Part shown: positions 36,326 to 44,191 of the stretch, piece after piece
Layout of the letters: every line of letters starts with the position of its first letter
Position numbering within the stretch: the stretch's first letter is position 1
Source of the DNA: Anderseniella sp.
Lineage (GTDB): Bacteria > Pseudomonadota > Alphaproteobacteria > Rhizobiales > Aestuariivirgaceae
Assembly: GCA_028289645.1 (NCBI GenBank)
Contig: JANQOK010000008.1
Span: 248,001-312,000, forward strand
DNA length: 64,000 nt
Direction of reading: 5' to 3'
The notes under the pieces: generated by a model
What the model saw: only the letters and a program-made list of their open reading frames with translations
The model's database searches: none
What the model was told of the DNA's origin: nothing
Position numbers and translations under genes: made by a program

Positions 36326-36856
36326 TCACAGGAAAATTTTGTAAAGCGGTAGGAACAGCGGCTCCGTAACGCCTTTCGGCAGCACGATCCGCATTGCTAC
36401 GTCGAAGAAAAAGAAACAGAAGATCGGCGTTCCAATGGATATCGCCAGGGTCCGGACCACCGAATGCCGGCCCAGGAAAAAAAGATAGTAAAACAGGAAG
36501 ACAAACATGCCGGCGTAAAATCCGACAAACTGTATCAGCACCATGAAGCCAATCAGTCCGCCACCAACCAGCAGCAGCATGCGGCGGCCGTAGGCATCGA
36601 GGAAGACCTCATCCGAGCGCGACGGTGGTGATGTTCTGCGCCACCAGTTGACCGCAATCCAGATCGAGCAAATCAGCATGATTGTCGACAGCCAGAACGG
36701 CCACCAGCCACTTGCCGGGCCCTCGCCCTCGATCATGCCGATATTGTCAAAGCGGGCGATGGAGGGGTCCCAGGCTGGGGCCTCCCCGCTTTTCCACATC
36801 AGATAGGCCGAGAAGATGCCAAGTATGATGGCGGTGACGATTTCTGCACGCCGCAT
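36326..36856 (-). CDS. tctB: Tripartite tricarboxylate transporter, small permease TctB
   Basis: A 176-residue membrane protein with four hydrophobic helices (VTAIILGIFSAYLMW, WWPFWLSTIMLICSIWIAV, MLLLVGGGLIGFMVLIQFVGF and the following helices). This is the usual size and pattern of TctB. The start at 36856 has GGGGAG upstream. It sits between tctC (45 bp) and tctA. Sequence conservation of TctB is low, so the assignment relies on topology and operon position. Confidence 0.9.
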   Translation of the reverse strand: MRRAEIVTAIILGIFSAYLMWKSGEAPAWDPSIARFDNIGMIEGEGPASGWWPFWLSTIMLICSIWIAVNWWRRTSPPSRSDEVFLDAYGRRMLLLVGGGLIGFMVLIQFVGFYAGMFVFLFYYLFFLGRHSVVRTLAISIGTPIFCFFFFDVAMRIVLPKGVTEPLFLPLYKIFL

Positions 36857-36901
36857 GACTAAGACATCTCCCCGGCTCTGACCTGCTTGCTGTTCCGACG
36901 C

Positions 36902-37885
36902 TTACTTGATTGCGCCGGATGCCTTCAGAATGGTCTGGTGACGTGTCCGCTGAGTATCCCAATAGGACTTGAGATCGCTACCGGCCATGAAGTCACCCAT
37001 CAGGGATTTCGAAGACTTGTACTCCTGCCATTTGGCAGACTTGAAGACCTTGTCGAAGAGATCGGTGTAGTACTTCTGGGCGTCCTCGGACATGCCTGGC
37101 GCACCAACAACTGCACGCTGCATGAAGTAGGAGAAATCTCCGCCCTTTTCCTTAAGTGTCGGCACGTCCTTGAACAATGGCAGACGCTCATCGGTAAAGG
37201 CTACAATCGGGATCACATCGCCGGACTCGTAAAAGCCAAGGGCTTCAGAAGGATTGTTGACCGAGGAGGTGATCTGCTTGCCGGCCAGGTCTTTGGCAAC
37301 GGCACCGCCACCCTTGTACGGGATATACTTGATCTTCAAGTCATAGGCGTTGTTGAGGTAATCGGTGATGATGTTGTCTTCGGAGTTTTTGCCGGTTCCG
37401 CCCATCACCCAGTTGCTGCCGTCGGCCTTGGCCTTCTCGAGAAACTGCTCAAATGTGGTGATGCCGGTATCCTTGTGAACCCACAGCAGGAAGGTGTCTT
37501 CCGCCATGCGGCCAACGGGGGCAAACTGCATGATATCAACGCCCAGTCCAGGCTGCCGCAGCGGCGTCGTGAAGAACGAATTCAGGGTTACCATGATGGT
37601 GTGATCGGGATCGCCCGCGCCTTTCATGTGCACCAGGGCCTCAGCGCCGGAACCGCCGGACTTGTTGGTCGGCACGAGCGGCTTGCTGGCCAGTTTTTCT
37701 TCTTCAACGATAGCCTGCATCAGGCGGGCCATCTTGTCGGCGCCACCGCCCTTGCCGGCCATGATCACGAAGTCGATCGGCTTGGTGGGCTCAAACGCCA
37801 GCGCCGGCGAAGTGGTGGCTGCAACCGATGCGGCCATACCGCTCGCAAAAACGAGTCCGAGTGCAATTCTTCTAGTAAGTTTCAT
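36902..37885 (-). CDS. tctC: Tripartite tricarboxylate transporter substrate-binding protein TctC
   Basis: Periplasmic receptor of the TTT system, 327 residues from the ATG at 37885. A signal peptide (MKLTRRIALGLVFASGMAASVAATTSPALA) has a typical AxA-like cleavage site. The mature protein follows the Bug-family pattern: the first strand KPIDFVIMAGKGGGADKMARLMQ, a central NWVMGGTGKNSEDN, and FTDERLPLFKDVPTLKEKG. The ribosome-binding site GGGAGA is good. The long upstream region holds a GntR-type operator, so this gene likely starts its own transcript. Confidence 0.93.
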   Translation of the reverse strand: MKLTRRIALGLVFASGMAASVAATTSPALAFEPTKPIDFVIMAGKGGGADKMARLMQAIVEEEKLASKPLVPTNKSGGSGAEALVHMKGAGDPDHTIMVTLNSFFTTPLRQPGLGVDIMQFAPVGRMAEDTFLLWVHKDTGITTFEQFLEKAKADGSNWVMGGTGKNSEDNIITDYLNNAYDLKIKYIPYKGGGAVAKDLAGKQITSSVNNPSEALGFYESGDVIPIVAFTDERLPLFKDVPTLKEKGGDFSYFMQRAVVGAPGMSEDAQKYYTDLFDKVFKSAKWQEYKSSKSLMGDFMAGSDLKSYWDTQRTRHQTILKASGAIK

Positions 37886-38280
37886 TTTAGTTCTCCCTTT
37901 GGGGTCGTTGAAAGCACCGACCATGTTAGGTCGCTGCCACAATATTGAAACCCTGGTCACCAGACCGCCGTATCTGCTGCCGGCTTATCTCCAGTACCTG
38001 TCCACATCGTGGAACCATCTGTTATACCTACCAAAATCAAGAAATTCTGGCGTGTGGTATACCAGTTGATGACCGGATCGTATCAGATTGGCGGTCGGCA
38101 TCAAGCAAAACCGGACAGGTTGTCGCAGATTCACTGATGTTTTTCCGCACAGTGGTCACTCCTTTCTTCTGCGGCCGGCAAATCAGTTTTAACTCGAGGT
38201 GTACGCGCCAAGATTTACCGACCTGACTGCCTTGAAAACTGTTAGGGCATCATTGTGGATTCATTCGGACCTAACTTGTT
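37886..38280 (-). promoter_or_regulatory. Upstream region of tctC
   Basis: This 395 bp non-coding stretch separates tctC from the universal stress protein gene upstream on the same strand. It is AT-richer than its flanks and holds the TGGTATACCA palindrome plus a partial half-site (ATACCTACCA near 38024). It most likely contains the promoter of tctCBA. No reading frame or stable RNA was identified. Confidence 0.5.
38055..38064. promoter_or_regulatory. TGGTATACCA operator upstream of tctC
   Basis: A perfect 10 bp palindrome about 170 bp upstream of the tctC start. It is identical to the one upstream of the GntR regulator gene at 44081-44090. FCD-class GntR proteins bind short palindromes of this kind, so this is a likely binding site of the regulator encoded at 43308-44018. 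Confidence 0.65.
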
Positions 38281-39141
38281 CTAATGCGCCATCAGTACAG
38301 GCATTTCCGCATGATCAACGACATATTGCGTGGCGCCTCCAAACACCATTTCCCGGCCCCGGCTCGAACCATACGCTCCCATCAGCAAACAGTCCGCCCC
38401 GAGAGATCCGGCGCCCTCCAGCAGTACCTTGCCGGCATTGCTTCCGGGCTTGACTTCCGTGTGGGTCGCCTTGACATCGTGGTCTGCCAGGAAATTCAAA
38501 AGATGCGCGCCGGTGAGCTCGAGTTTTTCGCCGGCCATGGTCATCACGGACACCTTGTCCGCGGCCCTTAGAAGCGGCATGGCGAGCGATACTGCACGCG
38601 CAGCTTCGCGCGAGCCGTTCCAGGCCACGGCAATATGGCGTCCAATCTTTTCCGGTGGCGGCGACGGCGGGCACATCATCACCAGCGAACCGGTGTTGAC
38701 CAGAGCTGCTTCAAGCGTGTTGCGGCCAGCGGCCCGGTCGCGGTACGGACGCGCCACTGCAACCACATCTGCCAGCCGGCCCCGGGCCGAAACCATGTTG
38801 GCCTGCTTGCCGCGCTCGATACGCCAAGTGGCAGACAGCTTGTTCTTGGGATGGGGTTTGCCGATCTCAACCACAGTCAGCTTGTTGGCAGAGGCATACT
38901 CTTCAAACTGACCGGTGATCTGTGCTTCTTCGGCGTTGGCAAGATCATCGCCGGATTTTGAGATCTGCTCGCGAAGGATGGCAGGAACCGAAACCCCGAA
39001 TGGGATCAGGTCGTCTGGCGCCGGGCGGCAATGCACAGCTTCGATGTGACCTGCCTTGCCGGCAAGCGCCAGTGCGTGGTCGAGCACATTTTCGCCTTTG
39101 CCGTCATTCCTGATCGGAACAAGAATCCTGCGAACTGCCAT
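38281..39141 (-). CDS. Universal stress protein with two tandem UspA domains
   Basis: A 286-residue protein from the ATG at 39141 (MAVRRILVPIRNDGKGENVLDHALAL). Two UspA-like halves are visible: the N-terminal one, and a second starting GRHIAVAWNGSREAARAVSLAMPLL. The second half ends in the nucleotide-binding-type MGAYGSSRGREMVFGGATQYVVDHAEMPVLMAH, which fits the G-2x-G-9x-G-(S/T) pattern of ATP-binding Usp. It is inside the lyase/CoA-transferase operon, 13 bp after the formyltransferase-like gene. This suggests the pathway is linked to stress from toxic intermediates, which is inference. Confidence 0.88.
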   Translation of the reverse strand: MAVRRILVPIRNDGKGENVLDHALALAGKAGHIEAVHCRPAPDDLIPFGVSVPAILREQISKSGDDLANAEEAQITGQFEEYASANKLTVVEIGKPHPKNKLSATWRIERGKQANMVSARGRLADVVAVARPYRDRAAGRNTLEAALVNTGSLVMMCPPSPPPEKIGRHIAVAWNGSREAARAVSLAMPLLRAADKVSVMTMAGEKLELTGAHLLNFLADHDVKATHTEVKPGSNAGKVLLEGAGSLGADCLLMGAYGSSRGREMVFGGATQYVVDHAEMPVLMAH

Positions 39142-39154
39142 ACTACCCCGGTTC

Positions 39155-40105
39155 CTAACTGCCCAATACTGTTCCCGCTGAAACGCCGGCCTGGACGGCC
39201 CAGTCTTTGGCGGCCATCTTGTCGCCGCCAGCAGGCCGCACCCGCTTGATACTGATACGCCCACCAATCAGCTGCACGACGACGCCGTCGTCGGAAACAT
39301 CGACAACTTTAGAGGATACCCCGTCACCGGCCACCAATTTACAGTCGTAAACCTGCACCTCGTCGCCATTCAACGTTGTCCAGGCACCGGGGCTCGGGTT
39401 AGTGCCGCGGATCAGATCGTAAACCTGTTTAACCGGCTTGTTCCAGTCAATCTTGGCATGCTTCTTGGTGCAGCGGCGCTCATAGGTTGCACCGGCCTCG
39501 TCGGGAACAATATGAGGTGGCTCGCCGGACCGGAACAGATCGCAGACCTCGATGACACTTTCAATTGCCGACGGATAGATCTTCTTGAAATAGAGATCAA
39601 TCACCGTGTCATCGGGTCCAATCTCGCATTCCCACTGCAGGAGGCTGTCGCCCTCATCTAGCCCGTCAGTCGGATAGAACCAACTGTAGCCCGACCTGGT
39701 TGACCCCATGATGATCGGCCAGTTCACCGCACTTGGACCGCGGTGAAGCGGCAGCAGCGAGGGGTGAAAACAGATGGATCCGAGCTTTGGCGTATCCCGG
39801 GCCGCTTCCGGCACGAACACATTGACGAACGCCATGACCATCAGATCGGCGTTGAAAGACGCCAGCGTGTCAAGCGCTTCCTGGGCATTGAAGTCGGCGG
39901 GCTGATGCACCGGCAAGCCCCGTTCCAGGGCAAATTCCTTGATCGGATCGACCGGCCTGCCCTCGCGGTCGGGCTCGCAATACACAGCGACCACTTCGTC
40001 CTTGCCGGCGTCCAGTATCTTGGCCAGCGCATCCTTGCCGAATGCCTGTTGGCCCATCACGATTATACGCATCGCGTCGCCGGGTTGCTGCCAGTTCGTT
40101 GCCAT
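39155..40105 (-). CDS. Formyltransferase-fold protein, like the 10-formyl-THF hydrolase domain of ALDH1L
   Basis: A 316-residue protein with an N-terminal formyl-transferase domain (MRIIVMGQQAFGKDALAKIL) and a C-terminal Fmt-C-like domain. The pattern FHPSLLPLHRGPSAVNWPIIMGSTRSGYSWFYPTDGLDEGDSLLQ places the catalytic His and Asp as in the hydrolase domain of 10-formyltetrahydrofolate dehydrogenase. IDWNKPVKQVYDLIRGTNPSPGAWT also matches that domain. It lacks the carrier and aldehyde dehydrogenase domains. It may cleave 10-formyl-THF to THF and formate, or transfer formyl groups. The start at 40105 has GAGGA; an ATG at 40072 is the alternative. It is not the general Fmt of initiation by context. 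Confidence 0.8.
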   Translation of the reverse strand: MATNWQQPGDAMRIIVMGQQAFGKDALAKILDAGKDEVVAVYCEPDREGRPVDPIKEFALERGLPVHQPADFNAQEALDTLASFNADLMVMAFVNVFVPEAARDTPKLGSICFHPSLLPLHRGPSAVNWPIIMGSTRSGYSWFYPTDGLDEGDSLLQWECEIGPDDTVIDLYFKKIYPSAIESVIEVCDLFRSGEPPHIVPDEAGATYERRCTKKHAKIDWNKPVKQVYDLIRGTNPSPGAWTTLNGDEVQVYDCKLVAGDGVSSKVVDVSDDGVVVQLIGGRISIKRVRPAGGDKMAAKDWAVQAGVSAGTVLGS

Positions 40106-40127
40106 TAGTGTCCTCGCAATTGCCTAG

Positions 40128-41399
40128 TTACTCAGCTGCCTGCTTCATCTCGCCAATGGCGCCTGACGCCCGGATCTGGTCAACCTCGTCAGCAGAATAG
40201 CCCAGCACCTGTGTCAGGATTTCCTCGGTGTGTTCACCCAGCAACGGTGAGCGTTTCACGTCAGCAGGTGAATCCGACAGCTTGACCGGCATGCCCACCG
40301 TGAGATAGCTGCCGCGTTCCGGATGATCCACCTCAACCACGGTCCCGGTTTCACGCAGTGACGGTTCTTCGGCAATCTCCTTCATCGAGAGGATGGGCCC
40401 AACCGGAATGTTGAGCGGATTGCAGATCTCCATGACTTCGAACTTGGTCTTGGTCTTGGTCCATTGCTCGATGCGCTCGAATATCTGCTCCAGCTTGTCC
40501 AGACGCGCCGGCGGCGTTGCATAGCCGGGATCGGTTTTCCAGTCGGGCTCTCCGATGGTGTCGCACACCTTGTCCCACACGGCCGCCTGGGTGATGAAGT
40601 AGGTATAGGCGTTGGGGTCGGTCTCCCAGCCCTTGCACTTGAGAATGGCACCGGGCTGGCCGCCACCTGAATCATTGCCGGCACGCGGTGTCGCATCACC
40701 GAACTCGATACCCTTGCCGAACTGTGTGTACTCGTTCAGCGGGCCATGCGCGAGACGCTGCTGATCGCGCAGCTTCACGCGGCACAGGTTCAAGACACCG
40801 TCCTGCATGGGAGCTAGCACGCGCTGGCCCTTGCCGGAGTGGGTGCGCTGGTAAAGCGCCGACACGATACCAAATGCCAGATGCAGGCCGGTGCCGGAAT
40901 CACCGATCTGCGCGCCGGTCACCAACGGAGGTCCATCGAGAAAACCGGTTGTGGAAGCAGACCCGCCGGCGCACTGGGCGACGTTTTCGTATACCTTGCA
41001 ATCCTCGTACGGCCCCGGACCAAACCCTTTGACCGACGCATAGATCATCTTCGGGTTGAGTTCCTGAATGCGTTCCCATGTAAGCCCCATGCGGTCGAGC
41101 GCGCCGGGTGCAAAATTCTCAACCAGCACGTCACAGGTTTTCACCAGCCGTTCGAGCACGTCCTTGCCCTGCTCGGTCTTGGAGTTGAGCGTGATGGAGC
41201 GCTTGTTGTGGTTGAGCATGGTGAAATACAGGGAATCGGCATTGGGCACATCGCGCAACTGGCCGCGCGTCGCATCGCCTACACCCGGGCGTTCCACCTT
41301 GATCACATCGGCCCCGAGCCAGGCCAGCAACTGAGTGCACGTGGGACCGGACTGGACGTGCGTGAAGTCCAGAACCTTGACGCCTTTGAGTGCCTGCAT
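40128..41399 (-). CDS. CaiB/BaiF family CoA-transferase, formyl-CoA transferase-like
   Basis: A 423-residue class III CoA-transferase. The family opening [37 protein letters not shown] is intact, as is [24 protein letters not shown]. The catalytic Asp is predicted in [18 protein letters not shown], as for Frc. Length and C-terminal pattern fit formyl-CoA:oxalate CoA-transferase. It presumably swaps CoA between formyl-CoA (or another donor) and the imported acid. The ribosome-binding site GGGAGGAT is strong. It lies between the ThDP enzyme and the formyl-THF hydrolase-like gene in one operon. The acceptor acid is not certain. Confidence 0.88.
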   Translation of the reverse strand: MQALKGVKVLDFTHVQSGPTCTQLLAWLGADVIKVERPGVGDATRGQLRDVPNADSLYFTMLNHNKRSITLNSKTEQGKDVLERLVKTCDVLVENFAPGALDRMGLTWERIQELNPKMIYASVKGFGPGPYEDCKVYENVAQCAGGSASTTGFLDGPPLVTGAQIGDSGTGLHLAFGIVSALYQRTHSGKGQRVLAPMQDGVLNLCRVKLRDQQRLAHGPLNEYTQFGKGIEFGDATPRAGNDSGGGQPGAILKCKGWETDPNAYTYFITQAAVWDKVCDTIGEPDWKTDPGYATPPARLDKLEQIFERIEQWTKTKTKFEVMEICNPLNIPVGPILSMKEIAEEPSLRETGTVVEVDHPERGSYLTVGMPVKLSDSPADVKRSPLLGEHTEEILTQVLGYSADEVDQIRASGAIGEMKQAAE

Positions 41400-41493
41400 T
41401 TTATCCTCCCGTCTGGATCATTCAGCTTTTCGGTCGATTAACCCGCAGCGCTGAACAGATGATCCGCTTCACTGTTTCTGTGTTGTCCGCCGC

Positions 41494-43242
41494 TTACTTG
41501 TACATTGTCTGGGCCTTGGTGCCGGGCGCATATTCGTCCGGATCAACCCATACATTGACGACGGCGCACTTGCCGGTCTTGGCAATGGCTTCCCGGGCCC
41601 GTTGCAGGGCCGGCTGGATCTCCGATGCCTCACGCACCTCCTCGCCATAGCCACCGATCATCTCGCCGAACATGGAAAACGGAATATCACCAAGCTTGTT
41701 GCCGATGTTGCCGCGCTGCTCGCCGTACTTGGCAATCTGCCCATAGCGGATCTGGTTCATGTGCGAGTTGTTGCCGACAACTGCCAGGTAGGGGGCACCG
41801 AATCGTTGCGAGGTCTCCATGTCGAACGCTGTCATGCCGAACGAGCCATCGCCATACAGGCACATGACTTCCTTGTCCGGGTTGGCCAGCTTCGCCGCCA
41901 TGGCAAACCCGGTGCCGACACCAAGCGATCCGAGCGCGCCCGGGTCCATCCACTGGCCCGGACCGCGGGGCCGTACGGCCTGTGCCGAGATCGTGACGAT
42001 GTCGCCGCCATCGCCGATGTAGATTGTGTCTTCGCCGAGGAACTCGTTGATCTCCCAGGCCAGGCGATAGGGATGGATCGGATTGCGGTCCGACGTGAAC
42101 AGCGGCATCAGCTTCTCAAGCGCGACGGCTTCCGCCGCACGCAGCCTGGCCATCCACTGCTTGCGCTCCTCCTGGGCAGACTTGTCGATACGCCCGGAAG
42201 CCGCCTGCTCCACTGCGGCCAGGATAGCGCCCGGATCGCCGCACAGGCCCAGATCCACGTCACGGTTCTTGCCGACGGTGTTGTAGCCCATGTCGATCTG
42301 CACCAGCGTGGCATCCTTGGAGATACGTTTGCCATAACCCATTCGGAAGTCGAATGGCGTGCCGACAATCAGGATGACATCAGCGTCCTTGAAGGCCATC
42401 GACCGGGTGCGGTCGAAGCCATGCGGGTCTTTCGGATGCAACATGCCGCGGCTGGCACCGTTCAGGTAAGCCGGTATGTCGAGCGACCGCACCAGCGAAA
42501 TCGCCTCGTTGTGGCCCTGCGCAGCCCACACCTGCTGGCCAAACAGAACCGCAGGCCGCTTCGCCTTCACCAGAATATCGGCAAGCTTCTCGATGTCGGC
42601 CGGATCCCCGATGGAACGGACCGAACCGCGATACTTGCCTGGCGTCGGAACAACTGCCTTGTCGACCGGAATTTCCGCATCAAGAATGTCGCGCGGAATC
42701 TCCAGGTAGGACGGACCATAGGCTCCGTTGAAACTCTCACGCGCCGCCATGGCGATCATGTCCGCAACCCGCTCGGTCGACAACACGCCGGCGGAGAATT
42801 TGGTGATCGGCGCCATCATGTCAACATGCGGCAGATCCTGCAGCGACCCCATCTTGTGCTGGGTCAGCGATGACTGGCCGCCAATGTGCAGGATTGGGCT
42901 TTCCGACCTGAAGGCGGTTGCAACACCGGTTACCGCGTTGGTACAGCCCGGACCTGCAGTGGTGACGACACAGCCAAGCTTGCCGGTCTGCCTGGCATAG
43001 CCGTCTGCAGCGTGAGCGGCGACCTGTTCATGACGCACATCGACAATGCGTATGCCCTCATCGATGCAACCGTCATAGATATCGATGATGTGGCCGCCGC
43101 ACAGGGTGAAGATGGTGTCGACCCCTTCTGCCTTTAGCGCCTTGGCGACCAGATGCCCGCCTGAGATGACGGTGCCATCCTTGGTCTTGGCCTTGAGAGT
43201 GTCTTCTGCGGTTGAGGTCGGCGTTGCTGTCATCGTACTCAT
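41494..43242 (-). CDS. ThDP-dependent enzyme, 2-hydroxyacyl-CoA lyase/oxalyl-CoA decarboxylase-like
   Basis: A 582-residue ThDP enzyme with the usual three domains. The catalytic Glu lies in VDVRHEQVAAHAADGYAR, and the Mg/ThDP motif GDG-N25-NN in LYGDGSFGMTAFDMETSQRFGAPYLAVVGNN. Parts resemble acetolactate synthase-like proteins such as ILVBL (FTLCGGHIIDIYDGC, VRPRGPGQWMDPGALGSLGVG). The segment MGSLQDLPHVDMM-TKFSA aligns with 2-hydroxyacyl-CoA lyase rather than with the Tyr-Glu pair I recall from oxalyl-CoA decarboxylase. With the CoA-transferase next to it, a CoA thioester is the likely substrate, giving formyl-CoA. Acetolactate synthesis is the alternative. Confidence 0.82.
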   Translation of the reverse strand: MSTMTATPTSTAEDTLKAKTKDGTVISGGHLVAKALKAEGVDTIFTLCGGHIIDIYDGCIDEGIRIVDVRHEQVAAHAADGYARQTGKLGCVVTTAGPGCTNAVTGVATAFRSESPILHIGGQSSLTQHKMGSLQDLPHVDMMAPITKFSAGVLSTERVADMIAMAARESFNGAYGPSYLEIPRDILDAEIPVDKAVVPTPGKYRGSVRSIGDPADIEKLADILVKAKRPAVLFGQQVWAAQGHNEAISLVRSLDIPAYLNGASRGMLHPKDPHGFDRTRSMAFKDADVILIVGTPFDFRMGYGKRISKDATLVQIDMGYNTVGKNRDVDLGLCGDPGAILAAVEQAASGRIDKSAQEERKQWMARLRAAEAVALEKLMPLFTSDRNPIHPYRLAWEINEFLGEDTIYIGDGGDIVTISAQAVRPRGPGQWMDPGALGSLGVGTGFAMAAKLANPDKEVMCLYGDGSFGMTAFDMETSQRFGAPYLAVVGNNSHMNQIRYGQIAKYGEQRGNIGNKLGDIPFSMFGEMIGGYGEEVREASEIQPALQRAREAIAKTGKCAVVNVWVDPDEYAPGTKAQTMYK

Positions 43243-43307
43243 TTGTTACTGGCTCCCTGGTGCATCGTTGTATCAGCCGGCCTGCTGCCCAGGCCGCATT
43301 GTGTGGT

Positions 43308-44018
43308 TCAGCCTGCGCCTTCTTCAGCGCCGGAAAAAGTATTCCAGTTCTTGCGGACATGCCCATGCAGCCGCATGGTGTGTTCGCGGACCAGCATCGA
43401 GGCGAGCTCCGCATTGCGGTCTTCAATGGCCTCGATGATGTTCATGTGATCCACCACCGAGCGGGTGATGCGGTCACCTTCGGCCATCGCCCGTTCGCGG
43501 ATGGACCGCATGTGCAGGAACAGTCCCTTGGCAATGTCGAGCAGCATCGGACTGCCGGACAGCTCCAGAATTCTCAAGTGGAAAGCAATGTTGGCTTCCG
43601 AGTATTCGTGCAGATGGGCGCGCAACTCAGTTTCACCCTTTTGCTTGGGCAATGCCTTGCGCAGCGACTGGATCTCCCGGTCGCTGGCATGCTCTGCTGC
43701 CATGCGCGCGGCCATGCTCTCAAGTGACGCCCATACGAGGATCATGTCGAGCACCTCATCCAGGCTCTTGCGGCGTATGAAAACACCGCGGCGTGGCTGA
43801 ACTTCGACGAAGCCCTCCTGCTCCAGCCTGGTAAGCGCTTCGCGGACCGGCGTCCTGGAAATACCCAGTTGTTCTGCCAGCGCGCGCTCATCAAGGCGCA
43901 GATTGGCGTCCGCGTCGTACAGGTTCATGCTGCTGATGGCATCTTTGAGCACATCATATATGTGCTCCTTCAAACTGAAATTGGTGCCGACCGGCTTGAG
44001 TTTGAGACGGGCTGCCAT
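43308..44018 (-). CDS. GntR family regulator, FCD subclass
   Basis: A 236-residue repressor-type protein. The N-terminal winged helix reads LKEHIYDVLKDAISS-ADANLRLDERALAEQLGISRTPVREALTRLEQEGFVEVQPRRGVFIRR, diagnostic of FadR/FCD GntR proteins. The all-helical FCD effector domain (about residues 80-225) has the metal-binding-type Asp/His positions in LRAHLHEYSEANIAFHLRIL and DHMNIIEAIEDRNAELASMLVREHTMRLHGHV. It leads the ThDP-lyase/CoA-transferase operon and probably responds to an intermediate of that pathway. TGGTATACCA lies 62 bp upstream, suggesting autoregulation. Confidence 0.92.
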   Translation of the reverse strand: MAARLKLKPVGTNFSLKEHIYDVLKDAISSMNLYDADANLRLDERALAEQLGISRTPVREALTRLEQEGFVEVQPRRGVFIRRKSLDEVLDMILVWASLESMAARMAAEHASDREIQSLRKALPKQKGETELRAHLHEYSEANIAFHLRILELSGSPMLLDIAKGLFLHMRSIRERAMAEGDRITRSVVDHMNIIEAIEDRNAELASMLVREHTMRLHGHVRKNWNTFSGAEEGAG

Positions 44019-44080
44019 GCTTTGTTACAGGCCTTTTCGCTTCGGACCGACCCTGGATGGGCAACAAGGCATCTGGTCCG

Positions 44081-44090
44081 TGGTATACCA
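44081..44090. promoter_or_regulatory. TGGTATACCA operator upstream of the GntR gene
   Basis: A perfect 10 bp palindrome 62 bp upstream of the FCD regulator's start codon. An identical copy lies upstream of tctC at 38055-38064. Two exact copies flanking one operon make a shared binding site likely. Confidence 0.65.
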
Positions 44091-44191
44091 AGTACCAGAA
44101 ACATGGCACGGCAGCGCGGTCAAGCAGAGTCGGGTTTCCACATTGTGGACTGGGGGTCAGATATTGTCCGGATGCAGGCGCTGGTCGGAGG

